NCBI GenBank assembly: GCA_003339415.1 | Contig: PDHQ01000339.1 | Span: 1-34,203 of the forward strand | Direction: 5' to 3' | From: Ophiocordyceps camponoti-saundersi (nom. inval.) | Taxonomy: Eukaryota; Ascomycota; Sordariomycetes; Hypocreales; Ophiocordycipitaceae | Length of the DNA: 34,203 nt | In this document: positions 1-10,699 of the stretch, in pieces | Position numbering within the stretch: the first letter of the stretch is position 1 | How the letters are laid out: every line of letters starts with the position of its first letter | Translations under genes and position numbers: made by a program | Notes under the pieces: generated by a model | Databases searched by the model: none | Told to the model about the DNA's origin: nothing | The model's input: only the letters and a program-made list of their open reading frames with translations

Positions 1-345
1 GATAAGAAGAGCAGTTAACGGGTTTGTCCCCTAGGGGATAAGAAGAGCAGTTAACGGGTTTGTCCCCTAGGGGATAAGAAGAGCAGTTAACGGGTTTATC
101 CCCTAGGGGATAAGAAGAGCAGTTAACAAGTTTATCCCTTAGGGGATAAGAAGAGCAGTTAATAAGTTTATCCCTTAGGGGATAAGAAGAGCAGTTAACG
201 GGTTTGTCCCCTAGGGGACAAGAAGAGCAGTTAACAGGTTTATCCCCTAGGGGATAAGAAGAGCAGTTAACAGGTTTATCCCTTAGGAGATAAGAAGAGC
301 AGTTAACGGGTTTATCCCTTAGGGGATAAGGAGGGCAGTCACGTA
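1..345. repeat. 36-bp palindromic satellite array (left edge)
   Basis: Nine exact 36-bp periods: the GATA that opens each unit falls at 1, 37, 73 and so on to 325 without a phase slip. Each unit has an 18-bp perfect palindrome, TTATCCCCTAGGGGATAA or a symmetric C/T-G/A variant of it, plus an 18-bp arm reading roughly GAAGAGCAGTTAACGGGT that contains a second small palindrome, GTTAAC. Units differ almost only by transitions (ACGGG, ACAAG, ATAAG), as RIP would produce. Most units keep the CA of GCAG. The array runs off the window, and a ragged last unit fades near 365-380. No open reading frame is present. It is a satellite of unknown role. Confidence 0.95.
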
Positions 346-649
346 GGTTATTATATATAATATAGGAGATAAGAAGAGGTAATAAAATATGCTTAGTCGA
401 TAAGATAATTTATATATTGTGTTATAAAAACTGATTTTCTAGTCCTAGACCTATAGTCTAGACGTAAATCTGCCCCTACTATAAGATTTTCTTAAGCGCC
501 CTAAGACCGCCGCTACTAATTTAAAGTTCGGCGTTATTTTACTTTTTTTCTATATTACTTATATTCTCCGTCGCTTAGTTATCGCTCTTTTATAACTTTA
601 AGATAACGTTATCTATATCCGTATCGCTATTAATAAGAGTAGTACCTTT
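346..649. other. AT-rich interval without a recognisable gene
   Basis: RIP-altered sequence directly after the satellite. A degenerate satellite unit is visible around 361-380. I see no recognisable coding or RNA feature in the rest. Confidence 0.6.
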
Positions 650-1010
650 ATTATCCTTATCCGAGTACGGATAAGCTATATCGCTATCTTTATCTTAAAA
701 AGTAATTAGTTAAAGCTAAGGCTAAACTTCCGCTTTTACGCGTTAATATTAAGTACTTTATATTTAACGATATCCCGCGCTTTATATAATTTAGTCGCGT
801 CCTTAATTAGATTATCGGCTATCTAATTATTATAATATAGGCTGCTAATATTAGCTAAGTTATTAATAACGATAAATACGCTATACTTTTTAACCTTATA
901 AACGTTACTAGCTATAAGGTAACCGTTACTAAACTTAATAGTTACGCGCTATAGGTATCCGCTATTATTACTTATAAGATATATATTAGTATATAGTTAT
1001 AGGATATAGT
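650..1010 (+). pseudogene. decayed reading-frame trace, unknown product
   Basis: One plus-strand frame stays largely open for about 115 codons. It begins near a Lys/Ala/Leu-rich stretch (KAKAKLPLLRV) and runs through a segment reading YAILFNLINVTSYKVTVTKL. The few stops are TAA or TAG, which RIP makes from CAA, CAG and TGG. I do not recognise a family. It is most likely part of an old transposon protein, but in DNA this AT-biased an open frame of this length is weak evidence on its own. Confidence 0.3.
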
Positions 1011-2179
1011 ATAATAAAGGGAAGGCTAGCTTTAGAGTTTTATAATAGTAGCACCTAGATTACTTTTTTAAGTAAACTATTTCGCTTAGCTTTTTTAGAC
1101 GCTAGCTTTTTATTAGAAGAAAAAGATAATTTATTTTTTAACGATTTTTTAATATAGATAGTCGGAATATTTTTAACCTTAATACTTAGGAGCGTAACGT
1201 TACGGAGGTAACCTAACTAGTTATTAGTCGTTTTAAAAAGCGGAAAGGGCTAGTTTTTAAATAAAGCTTATAGTTAGTAGGTATATAATATAAAAAGAAA
1301 GGGAGATAAGGAGAATAAAAAGTATAGCTTATAAATATAAGTTTAGATTATTTTTTAACCTTAGTATTTATCGTCTTTATATCGGGTTTAGTATTATTTT
1401 CTTTAAGCTTAATATTAATTTTAGAGTTTCTTTTATAATATTTAGCTTTTATTTTAATATTCGGATATATAGAATAGAAAGGTTAATAGAGTAATAACTT
1501 ATTAGATATAGTTAGGTTTTATAAGACTATACTATTATCGCGGTTATACGTTTTTAGAGAACGGCGACGGGAATAAGAAAGCGCTATAAGGAGAAAGTTA
1601 GAAAATTTAGTAAAGAATTTTTTAGGGGGTATAGGAATACTTAATTAGTTAATATAATATAAATATTATAGTAGCTATATTTACTAAACGTTATTACGGA
1701 AAGGAGATATTAAGTAAATAATAATATTAGTATTATAAATAAAAATTCTAAGCTACGGAGAAGGAGGGAAAAGAGAAAAACCGTAATAGGCGAAATCCTA
1801 GTAAAATAGTTAGGGGTACGTGCTAGTAAAGGCTAGGGGGTAGGTAGAAATCCTAATAGGAATAGGATAATAATTCTTAGTTTTTATTAGTATTATTCTA
1901 AGTAATTTTATAATAAGGTAAATAACTAATATAATATTTAGGTATTTGCGTACCGAACCCGCCTTACGGACTTAGATATTAATAAGAGGGATAAGGGAAA
2001 TAGGAATAAGTATAGGAGCGAGGCGCTTTACTACGTATTCTAGCGAAACGAAGATTATAAGGGAAACGGGTATCTACTCCTATATTATAATAAGTATAGG
2101 TATAGGGAGTAGTATAATTAACCTAAACTTAACTATTAATAGTAAAAGATACTCTTACGTTCTATCTTACTTATAAAGC
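1011..2179. other. RIP-saturated interval, nothing recognised
   Basis: About 1.2 kb of AT-rich sequence with very few CA or TG dinucleotides. It holds purine-rich patches (for example around 1,740-1,790) and many stops in every frame that I followed. No terminal repeats, RNA genes or conserved protein motifs were seen. Confidence 0.5.
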
Positions 2180-2570
2180 TTTCGGGACTATTAAGGGAAA
2201 TTATAATAGTCCTAGGCTTTTCCCGAAACCGAGTAATATAATTAGGAGGGAGTATATATCTAAAGTTATTAAACGCCCCCGAGTTTCGGTATTCGGCTAT
2301 CCTACTAGGGTAAGTAGCTAGAAAGGTTTATAAGAGGCCTTGCCGCTAGGTTAAAAAGTTCGAGCGGTATTCCGTAAGGTAGTTAATCCTTTACTATAAG
2401 TCCTATTAGCCTCTAAGTAAGGGGAAAGGTTTAACTAGTCTTAAAAATAAAAAATCTACGAATATAGTTAGATTATTATAGTATATAATTCTTATAGTAT
2501 ATTCGTAGTAGTTAAAGTTACTAAAAGAGAGGCTATAATCGTGGTCTAGTTTATACCGGGATCTAGGTTT
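2180..2570 (+). pseudogene. decayed reading-frame trace, unknown product
   Basis: A plus-strand frame reads for about 130 codons with stops only of the RIP type. It includes stretches such as SNIIRREYISKVIKRPRVSV and SIFVVVKVTKREAIIVV. The composition looks protein-like, and the neighbouring frames appear more interrupted. No catalytic motif or known family is recognisable. It is probably a fragment of a transposon protein and could be chance. Confidence 0.3.
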
Positions 2571-3752
2571 AATTAGTAGTAATATATCTCTAGTATAAGT
2601 TTTATTAATAGCCGAAGAGTCTAGCTATAAGCTCTAAATATACGTGGTAGGGGAGGATTATATTATAAAATAAAGTCTTTTATATCGTATACGGGCACGT
2701 AAGAGTATATACGTATATAAGGAAAAAGGATAAAGAAAAAGAAAAACTCGTAGGTAAAATCGTAGTAAAATATATATATAAAAGGATATATTAGTAAAGA
2801 TATAAGGGGATTATAAGATTATAGTAAGGATAAATTATAATTCCTAGTTATTTCGCTAAGTATTATTTATATTTAATTTTACTTTATAAGAAAGTATATT
2901 AAGTTTTACGGGAAGTAAGCGTATATAGCTAAGTAAGCGGCTTATACTAGATATTATAGGGAGTATAGGCCCGATAATAGTATATAGCTAATATTAGTAA
3001 AGTACGTAAGACCGCGAGTAAGAAAGTTTAAGGGGTTTATTTTTAGAAATATTTATTAAAAAATACGATTATATACCTAGGCGGGAGTATAACTAAAGTT
3101 TATATAGGAAAAAATAATAAATTAAAAGTATATTTAAATATATATATTAAAGAAAAGAAAGGAAGGATATATTACGCGTTTAGCGAGTATAGGGTAGGAG
3201 AAGTAAGTAGAGATAAGTATTATTTATTTATAGTAGCTTATAAAAGCGAGCGCTAGTAAGCTTAGTTAGAGTTTAATTTAGCACGTACGGGGCAGGTTAA
3301 ACTTATCGTTAACGTTATCCTTATATACTCTTATTTTCTAAAAGCTGTAATTTAATTCTTCTACTAAATTATCTAACTTTTCTTTTTTCTATTATATATA
3401 TATATAGGGAAAAAAAATATAAAAGGCTATAAAGAGATAACTTTAGTATAGTAAGGGAACTAATAGATTAAGAAAGAAATAATAACTATATTAAAAAAGG
3501 AGGGCGGTTATGCTTATTTTAACTTAAAATAATAATCTATATAGAATAAGGGGGGGGTCGTGCTAAATAGTGCTAGTAGCCGTATAAGTCGTATCTTTAA
3601 TAGCAAGGCGTTAAGAATACCGAAATATATATTATAAAACCTTATATAATTTCTTTAATACTTTTTTTTATAGGTATAAATACGGAAATATATATATATA
3701 TTATAGATAGATACTTTAGCGGCGGTGGCAGAGACGATAAAGAAAGATATAC
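2571..3752. other. AT-rich relic DNA, nothing recognised
   Basis: No supported gene. A small less-mutated patch around 3,285-3,350 keeps several CA and TG dinucleotides (GCACG, GGCAGG, AGCTGTAA). A TA-rich run lies near 3,394-3,403. The remainder is RIP-altered. Confidence 0.5.
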
Positions 3753-4336
3753 GTTAGCCTTACCTAAGGTAGAATAAAGGGCATAGAAACGGTTAAATTA
3801 AATAGTTCCGGAACCCTTTTTTTCCTTTTAGAGTTTATAACGACGGGAATATAAAAAGCGGTTAAGATAGGATAGGAATTATTATAATACTAAATATATA
3901 GTATAAATTAGTTTCCGTTAAGGGAGGAAGGAATTAACTAATAATTAGTCCTTAACCTTATCTTTATAGCTATCTTAAAAGTCGTAAATTATAAGTTAAG
4001 TTTTAAAAAGAACTTATAATAAAACTCTACTAAACGGAATTATAACCTTATTTTAAATACTAGAATTTAATATTATAAATTACTAATTTATATATTTCTT
4101 TTATAATTTTCTATTTTCGGTAAAATAGTTCCCTCCTTTTTTTCCCTTATTCCTCTTATCTTTATATAGAAATCCGACTTCTTATCGCTTTCTCTATAAA
4201 GAATTACTATCTAACCTATCCCTAAAAAGCTAGAGATTACCCCTTATATTATCTAAAAGCTATAATTAAATAAAAAGTTACGCCCCTAAGGTATCTACTA
4301 TACTTGCTAAGGGTATCCTTCTTCCCGCGCTAAACT
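3753..4336. repeat. ~580-bp LTR-like dispersed repeat, copy A
   Basis: This is one of four related segments in the window. It starts with GTTAGCCTTAC, contains TTAAATTAAATAGTTCC near 3,795, and a second AAATAGTTCC near 4,122. It ends around CTTCTTCCCGCGCTAAA. Copy D (14,686-15,265) shares the whole span at similar length. The ends are imperfectly inverted (TTAGC...GCTAA), as in LTRs, and no long reading frame is inside. I infer a solo or terminal LTR of an unidentified retroelement. No target duplication could be assigned. Confidence 0.55.
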
Positions 4337-4391
4337 ATAATATCGGATTCTAGGATTATTATAGTATTATCTTAAGTTAGTTATTATAAGC

Positions 4392-4417
4392 TAATATATA
4401 TATATATATATATATAC
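4392..4417. repeat. (TA)n microsatellite
   Basis: A simple alternating TA run of about 25 bases between LTR-like copies A and B. It is possibly the end product of RIP on a (CA)n/(TG)n tract. Confidence 0.9.
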
Positions 4418-4629
4418 TAGAGTTTAGTTTATTATAAAGGAGGAAAGGAGTAAGCGCGTTAGTAAAGGAAAAATATATAGGGAGTAAGCGCAGAGTTATA
4501 TAAGGGGGGGGGAGTTCTTAGATAACGGTAATTTTTAAAGATAAGAGTAAGGCTCTAGCTATAGTCGATTTTACAAGGTAGAAGTTATCTAGTAAAGGGC
4601 AGTTTAATAGCGGTAATAATAATACTTAA

Positions 4630-5095
4630 GGAAGGTAGGCGCTATACGAATATAAAATGCTAATAGAGGCTTATACTAAGATAGATTAAATAGTTATCGG
4701 TACTTTTTTATCTCCTAATACCTTATATAGATAAGGGTAATAAAAGGCGCCTAAGATAGGATAGCGGTTATTATAAAGTATATAGTGCTATTTAGTTTCC
4801 CTCGAGAAAGGAAGAATTAAGCTAGTTATTAGCCCTAAAGCTTATCTTTATAGTATTCCTAAAAGTCGTATATTATAAGTTAAGTATTAGAAAGGGCTTA
4901 TAGGTAAAACTTTACTAAACGGAATTAAAGATTTACTTCGAACTTTAAACTTTTATATAGCGAGTAAGTAAGTTAACCGTTATTATAAAGTTTTAAAAGT
5001 TCGGTTAGATAGTTCCTATACCTTTATCTCTCCCTTTCCTATCTTTATATAGAAAATAAATATATTATCGCTTTTATAATAGAGGATACTAATAG
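4630..5095. repeat. LTR-like dispersed repeat, copy B (partial)
   Basis: This matches copies A, C and D through GCTAATAGAGGCTTAT, the ATTAAATAGTT box, the internal TTAGTTTCCCTCGAGAAAGG region and the CCTATCTTTATATAGAAAA segment. Similarity then fades, so the last ~100 bp of the family is missing or too mutated to see. It is more diverged than A and D. Confidence 0.5.
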
Positions 5096-5480
5096 AGCTT
5101 ATTACCGTATATAATATAGCTATATATCCTAACGTATATAAGTTAAAAATAACGGTTATATAAAAGAGTATATAAATATCGTAAGTATTTACTATAAAGT
5201 AAACTTAACTATATAGTTTTTATTCCGTAGCTAGAGTATATTTATAACTACTATTAAAATATATAGCCTTTAAGCTAGTAATAAAAGAATTTTATACTAT
5301 TACTTAGAAGTAATAATTATTACTATTTATATAAAAATATTATATTAATTATTAATATATTAACTATTAATATTTTTTTCGTTAATATTTTTATTATTAG
5401 TATATTCTTTTTATAGTTTATTAGTAGATATTTTATTAATATCTAGTTACTTATTATAAGCGACTAAGGTTATAGAACGT
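5096..5480. other. AT-rich interval, nothing recognised
   Basis: Very TA-rich sequence, with short repeats of ATTAATATTTTT type around 5,340-5,400. No coding, RNA or terminal-repeat signal was seen. Confidence 0.5.
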
Positions 5481-5484
5481 TACG

Positions 5485-5700
5485 TAAACGCCGTAGTAAT
5501 TAAGTCTTAGTTAGGACCTAGATCCTTAGGAGGTAAGCTAGTTTTCTTCCTCTTATCGATTTCTATAGCTTTAATAGTAAGCTTCTTTATACGGGTAATC
5601 CGAGCACGGGCTTTTATCTTCTTTTTCTAGGAATCTTCTAATTTTTCTTAATCTATTTACCGTTACTTTACCCTTTTAGTATAGAAATTTCTCGGTATTA
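5485..5700 (-). pseudogene. Lys/Arg-rich decayed protein fragment
   Basis: On the minus strand a frame of about 70 codons reads through KKKIKARARITRIKKLTIKA and a following EIDKRKKTSLPPKDLGPN, with stops of RIP type upstream and downstream. A strongly basic tail like this is common at the C-terminus of fungal DDE transposases and gag proteins. No catalytic or zinc-binding residues are present, so the family cannot be named. Confidence 0.3.
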
Positions 5701-6544
5701 TATTCTTTATTTTATAAACTTAGCGGGCTTTTTATAATATTATAGGTAGGTATAATAGCTCGCTTAATATAGAGCGTTATTTAGGCGAAAGAAAGATAAA
5801 TTAGTATTAGTCTTTTAGTATTTTTATAATAAGGGGAGGTATAGGAATAGAGGATATATCGGGTAGCGAGTATATATAAGTTACGAGGTAATATTATATA
5901 TATATAAGTATCTATTATAGTAAGATATTTTATAAAAAAGTATATTAGGGTCTACGCGTAAAATTATATTAGGGTAATAAAAATAAATATTATTTATTAT
6001 TAAGATTATAATTATAATATAAGGATAATAATAGAGAGGCGAAATATAGAAGGGAGAATAAAGGAACGTACTAGAAAGAAAATAAAAGTAAAAGGGAATA
6101 TATAATAAGGTAGGGGTAGTATAAAGTATTAAGATTACTATATAGAGTTTTATTTAGTTAAAATATAGGTTTATAACTAGCTCTTATATATATATATATA
6201 GTAATTAGAGAGAGAATTAGTAATATTATAAGTAGGGAAGATTATAAGTTATATTATAACTAGGGAAAACTATAAGTTATACTATAAGTAGGAAAGATTA
6301 AGATATAACTTATAAATTTATAATAAAATAAAAAGAGAGATAGGTAATAAGGCGAGCGTATATAAGGTATACTAAGGAAAAGAGATAGTAATATTAAGAA
6401 GAAATAATAAGCATAAGAGTACGTAAGTATAGATTATAAAGGATACCTTTAAGGATTATATTAATAGTAAACTAATAGATTATAGTTAAGGAGTTATTAG
6501 GTATTTTATAATAATAGTAGTAGAGATCCCTAAAAGGGAAACCG
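5701..6544. other. AT-rich relic DNA, nothing recognised
   Basis: There is no supported gene. A short imperfect tandem duplication is visible around 6,215-6,310, where a segment like TAGGGAAGATTATAAGTTATATTATAA recurs about three times with transitions. A (TA)n run occurs near 6,187-6,201. Confidence 0.5.
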
Positions 6545-7143
6545 TGTTAGCCTTACGTAGGGAGCTATTAGAGGCTTATATAAAATTTAATTAAATAGTC
6601 TCTTAACTTTTTTTTTTATTCCGAGAAATCTAAGTATTAAGATATAAAGGGCGGTTAAGAGAGGATAAGGACTATAACGAAGTATAAAGCGTAGATTAGT
6701 TTCCCTCAGGCTAAGAGAGAGGAAGGAATTAACGAAGAATTAGCCCTTAACCTTATCTTAATAGCTATTAAAAAAGTCGTTAATCGTAAGTTATATCTTA
6801 GAGAGGAGTTATAATAAAACTCTACTAAATAGAATTATAGCTTTTTTTTAAATATTATACTTTTATATAATAAATTACTAATTAAAACTCTATTCTTAAA
6901 GTTTTAAATACTTTATTAAATAGTTCTCTTTTCTTTTTTCTTATTTCTTTTATCTTTATATAGAAAATCGCCTTTCTATTATTTTCCCGATAGAGAATTT
7001 CGATCTAGCTTATCCCCTTATAATTAGAGATCCCCCTTATACTAGTTAAAAACTATAGTTACTTAAGATTAGGAGTTACGGTTCTTTATATATAGGTATC
7101 TAGCTATTTACTTACTTAATCGCACTACTTTAATACGCTATAA
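6545..7143. repeat. LTR-like dispersed repeat, copy C
   Basis: This copy best preserves the start of the family, TGTTAGCCTTACG, with an intact TG. It shares TTTAATTAAATAGT, GATTAGTTTCCCTC and TTAGCCCTTAACCTTATCTT with copies A and D. The last ~100 bp diverge from A and D, so the end is approximate. A real 5' TG supports reading this family as LTRs, but no partner with a matching flank was found. Confidence 0.5.
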
Positions 7144-8281
7144 ATAGCGAAGCTTATTTAAGCTCCCTTTTAAAATAGCTATAATTATATAATAGAAAGT
7201 TCTCTTTAATCTCGATTTTCACTCCGGATTTGCGATATCTTCGTGCCTTTAGCTATTAAGTATATCTATTATAAGAAACGTCCTTCGTAACTAATAAGAT
7301 CCCGTTAACTAAAAAGTATATCTTAGTTATCTAGCCCGGATATTTTTCTTCTACTTAATACCTATCTTAGATTCTATCTATTCGACGAAATATATTCCTA
7401 TAAATATTATATATATAATTAATAAAATACTTTCTACTAAAAGGATAATAGTTTCTAACTATCCTCTACTAAGATAGAGTAATAGCTTTTAACTATTAAA
7501 CTCCTTAACTTAAATATACCTATTAACGTTTAAATAGATATTATAATAACTTAGTAAGATACTTACTCTAAACCTAAGTATAGAGGAAGAATATACTAAT
7601 AAAAGGCTATAGTATCTAGCTACTATAGCTTTATAAGCTATTACTAATATATAACTAGAGCCTACTAAGGTATTATTAGTTAATACGAACTTATTACTAC
7701 TAATAACTATTAACTACTACCTTATAAAAGATTACTAAGCTTAAATAAATAATTACTTTAGAAACGCTTAACTTTAGCGATAGTTAACTTAAAGATAATA
7801 AGGATATAATAATACGTAAGTAATATACTTACTTAAAGAAGAAACGTTAAGGCTATCGCCTAAGCTACGATATATTAACGTTTATTAGTATTAACTAAGA
7901 GGGGAGATTTAAGAAAAATAATATTAAGATTACTTAGATCTAAATTTCTAATATAGTTAGAGATAGTTTTATAAAACCTTTTTAAAGATAATTATCTAGG
8001 GAGTTCGAAACCGAACTTATACTCGGAGGTAAAATTATCTAACTCCTAATCGTTAATATACTTCTCTTTTATTATTATATTTTTTTTTTTATTTTTACTT
8101 ATATTTTATATTATTATTTACGTAAGTATTATTTTTATATTTATTATATACTATTTTTCTTTTCTCTATATAAAGGAGAAATTACCTCCTAAACCGATAT
8201 CTTTTCTCCGCGTTTACCTAAGCTTACTAGGCCGTAGTTAAAGTAAAAGGGTATAGTATACCCCCCGGCTACTATATAGAG
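7144..8281. other. RIP-saturated block with no CA or TG
   Basis: From 7,246 to 8,281 there is not one CA or TG dinucleotide, while CG and TA are frequent. Every RIP-susceptible site on both strands has apparently been converted. Poly-T lies around 8,079-8,096. Any former gene here is erased, and I recognise no protein motif. Confidence 0.8.
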
Positions 8282-8284
8282 TGC

Positions 8285-8640
8285 TTAAAATACTCCGGCG
8301 AGAGGAGACTAACTTACTTATTCGGAGGCTTAGGGGAATACTCGAGTTCTATAATCTCTCTATCCTCCGTAATATTATTATTATTAGCGATTATATTAGT
8401 AAGCTATACTATCGTTTTAGCTACTTCTATTAGACGCTAGAAAAAATATTATCGCCCGAGGCTAGCTTATAAATAGCTTATATAAGCGCTATACTAGAAG
8501 CTAAGAAGCGATATATAATATTAAAATAGATATACTCTAGTTTTTAGACGGCTATATTTCTAGTAAGGCGTAGTATTCTAATTACTATAACTCTATATAA
8601 CTAAGGCCCTAAAGTATATATAGCTATATATAATTTAAAT
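8285..8640 (+). pseudogene. decayed reading-frame trace, unknown product
   Basis: A plus-strand frame is clean for about 50 codons (ERRLTYLFGGLGEYSSSIIS, followed by a hydrophobic LLLLAIILVSYTIVLATS). It then continues with frequent RIP-type stops. The hydrophobic run could be a membrane segment or a composition artefact. No family is recognised. It lies just upstream of the polypurine tract and the degraded satellite. Confidence 0.25.
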
Positions 8641-8929
8641 AGCTACTAGCTAAGTAAACGTAGTAATCTTAGCTAGAAGAATAATATTTCTTATAGGTAG
8701 CGCGAGTGCCTATTATTCTAATATCTATAAAAAAAGAAAAATATATTATTTTAGGTTATATATAAAATCTATAAGCGAATACTTATATTAATATTAAAAG
8801 TATTTATTATAGCTAATATTAGCGCGTATATAGTTAGAATCTTAAGGAGGCGATAACGCCTTTTTAGTACGCTATAATTAAGGGCAGAAAAAAATTCTAT
8901 ATTTCTTTTCTTATAAAAGAATCTATATA

Positions 8930-9000
8930 AGAAAAAAAAAAGAGGAAGAGGATAAAGGAAGAAAGAAGAAGAAAAGAGAGAGAGGAAGAGAAGAGGGCGT
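8930..9000. other. polypurine tract
   Basis: About 70 bases almost entirely A and G on the plus strand, directly before the GC-containing CCTGCCTAG and the degraded 36-bp array. It could be an old low-complexity repeat or a plus-strand polypurine priming tract of a decayed retroelement. Nothing else supports the latter. Confidence 0.7.
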
Positions 9001-9059
9001 TTTATACCCTGCCTAGATAACTTATATAGTATAATTAGTTTAATAGGTATAAAAGAGTA

Positions 9060-9403
9060 GTAAACAGTAACGGGTTTATCTACTAAGGGATAAGAAAAGT
9101 AGTAAACGGGTTTATCTTAAGAATAATAGTTAATAAGTTTATACCTTATAAGATAAGAATAGTAATTAACGGTTTTATTCCTTAAGGGAGAAGAATAATA
9201 TTTAACGAGTTTATCCCTTAGGGGATAAGAATAGTAGTTAACGGTTTTATACCTTAGAGGATAAGAATAGTATTTAATAAGTTTATCCCTTAAGGGAGAA
9301 GAATAGTATTTAAGAGGTTTATCCCTTAATAGATAAGATAAGTAGTTAATAGGTTTATCCCTTAAAGGATAAGATAAGTAGTTAACGGGTTTCTATCACG
9401 CTA
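9060..9403. repeat. degraded 36-bp satellite array (module copy 1)
   Basis: This is the same 36-bp unit and orientation as the window edges but more mutated. GATA/GAGA anchors fall at 9,089, 9,152, 9,188, 9,224, 9,260, 9,296, 9,332 and 9,368. That is exact 36-bp spacing except for one 9-bp loss between the first two. GCAG of the edge arrays is GTAG or ATAG here, and palindromes are often broken. The array abuts the segment starting GGGTTTCTATCACGC, which is also found after the array at 15,530. Confidence 0.9.
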
Positions 9404-10110
9404 ATATTACTACTTAGTACTAAATGCTAGCGCGGCAAATAAGTAAATATAGGAGATATAAAAGTATTATTCGGATAAATTTACTTAGACGGTTAAGCGA
9501 TATAATAACTAAGACTATACGTCCCTTAGCTTATATATAGATATTATACTATAATACGTTTTATAATAGTATTTTATAGATCGTATCTAAATATAGGAAC
9601 TCCTAAAAATATTATAATATATAAGGAGCTACTTTAGAGCTATCCGGGTAATAAGTTTATAATTAAGCTTACGAAGAAATATAAGTATAACTATAAAACC
9701 CTTATAAAAGAACTAAAGGATAATTTAAGATTTCTCTTAGAGAAGAAGTAATAGAGAGTTATTATAAACTAAGCTAAGGATATAAAAAATATATAAAGTC
9801 GAAGTAAGTAGAATTCTTATTAGCCGAAGATAATAATAGCTAATTAATCTCTTTCTAATAGCTAAGGGAGAATATTACTAGTTATAAAAGAAATATAGCG
9901 GCTATTAACTAAGATACCGTTAGTAAATTTATTTTTAGGTTTATCGTTTACTTAGCTAATAATACTATAAGAGACGAGATATATTAAGAAATCGTCCTTA
10001 AACCTATTTTAATTTATTAAGTTTATCGGCTACCCTAAAACGGACTATCGTAGAACTTTAAAGAAGGGGTATTAACGAAGGTATAATAGCTAGCGTTATC
10101 CGGATTTCGG
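9390..10110. repeat. module X, copy 1
   Basis: About 700 bp paralogous to 15,905-16,305 plus 17,290-17,590. Shared landmarks are TTAGTACTAAATRC, TATTTTATAGAT, TTTCTAATAGCTAAG, GTTAGTAAA and AGTTTATCGGCTACC. It immediately follows a degraded 36-bp array in both copies. There is no long reading frame. This may be the non-coding part of a dispersed element that carries the satellite. It lacks the ~980 bp present in copy 2. Confidence 0.75.
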
Positions 10111-10699
10111 TTTCTTAAGCTAATATACTATAAATATAAGATAAAGTAAATAATAAATTCGAATCCCTTATCTCTATAATTATATATATTAGTAAGCTAA
10201 TAGTATGCCGATATAGTTCCGTGCTTTTAAAAATATTAGATAAGATTAACCTTAAAAGAATAGTTTCTAGGGATTATCTTAAAAAGTTCTATTAAGCGGA
10301 AAATAGATAGTAGTCCTCTAACTTAGATAACTAGCTTCTATAAGGGAAAGTACCCCCCTCCGTTAAAACTACTACCCTCCTAGCTAGGGAGGAATTTAAC
10401 GCTAAAATAAATAAGAATTAAGTTTTAAGTACTAAAACCCTTAATTAAATAGTTTTAAAAAGTTATATATCTCCTAGTAACCGAACTAATAAAGTAGTTA
10501 TTAGGAACGGTCTCCTCGATATTTAGACTAAGCTAAAAAAAACCACCCTTAAGGTTTAGCTCCCCTAAATTACTAAAATAGAGAAAGCCCTTTATATTAG
10601 AGCCGTCTTACGGTTATTATATAAGCTTTAAATACCCGTAACCTTTTTTACTTAATATCTACGGGGAGGAAAGGGAAGGTATTTTAGTTTAGATAGTAT

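Noticed and set aside
1..345. Terminal repeats of one giant element, since the same array bounds both window edges
   Set aside because: Both arrays run off the window and the same unit occurs internally. Nothing marks ends or a target duplication.
5485..5700. C-terminus of a Fot1/pogo-type DDE transposase
   Set aside because: Only basic composition supports it. No DDE motif, CENP-B type helix-turn-helix or terminal inverted repeat was found nearby.
7144..8281. Weak open stretches on either strand in the CA/TG-free block
   Set aside because: With all Gln/Trp codons potentially turned to stops and extreme composition, none had a recognisable motif or lower stop density than its neighbours.
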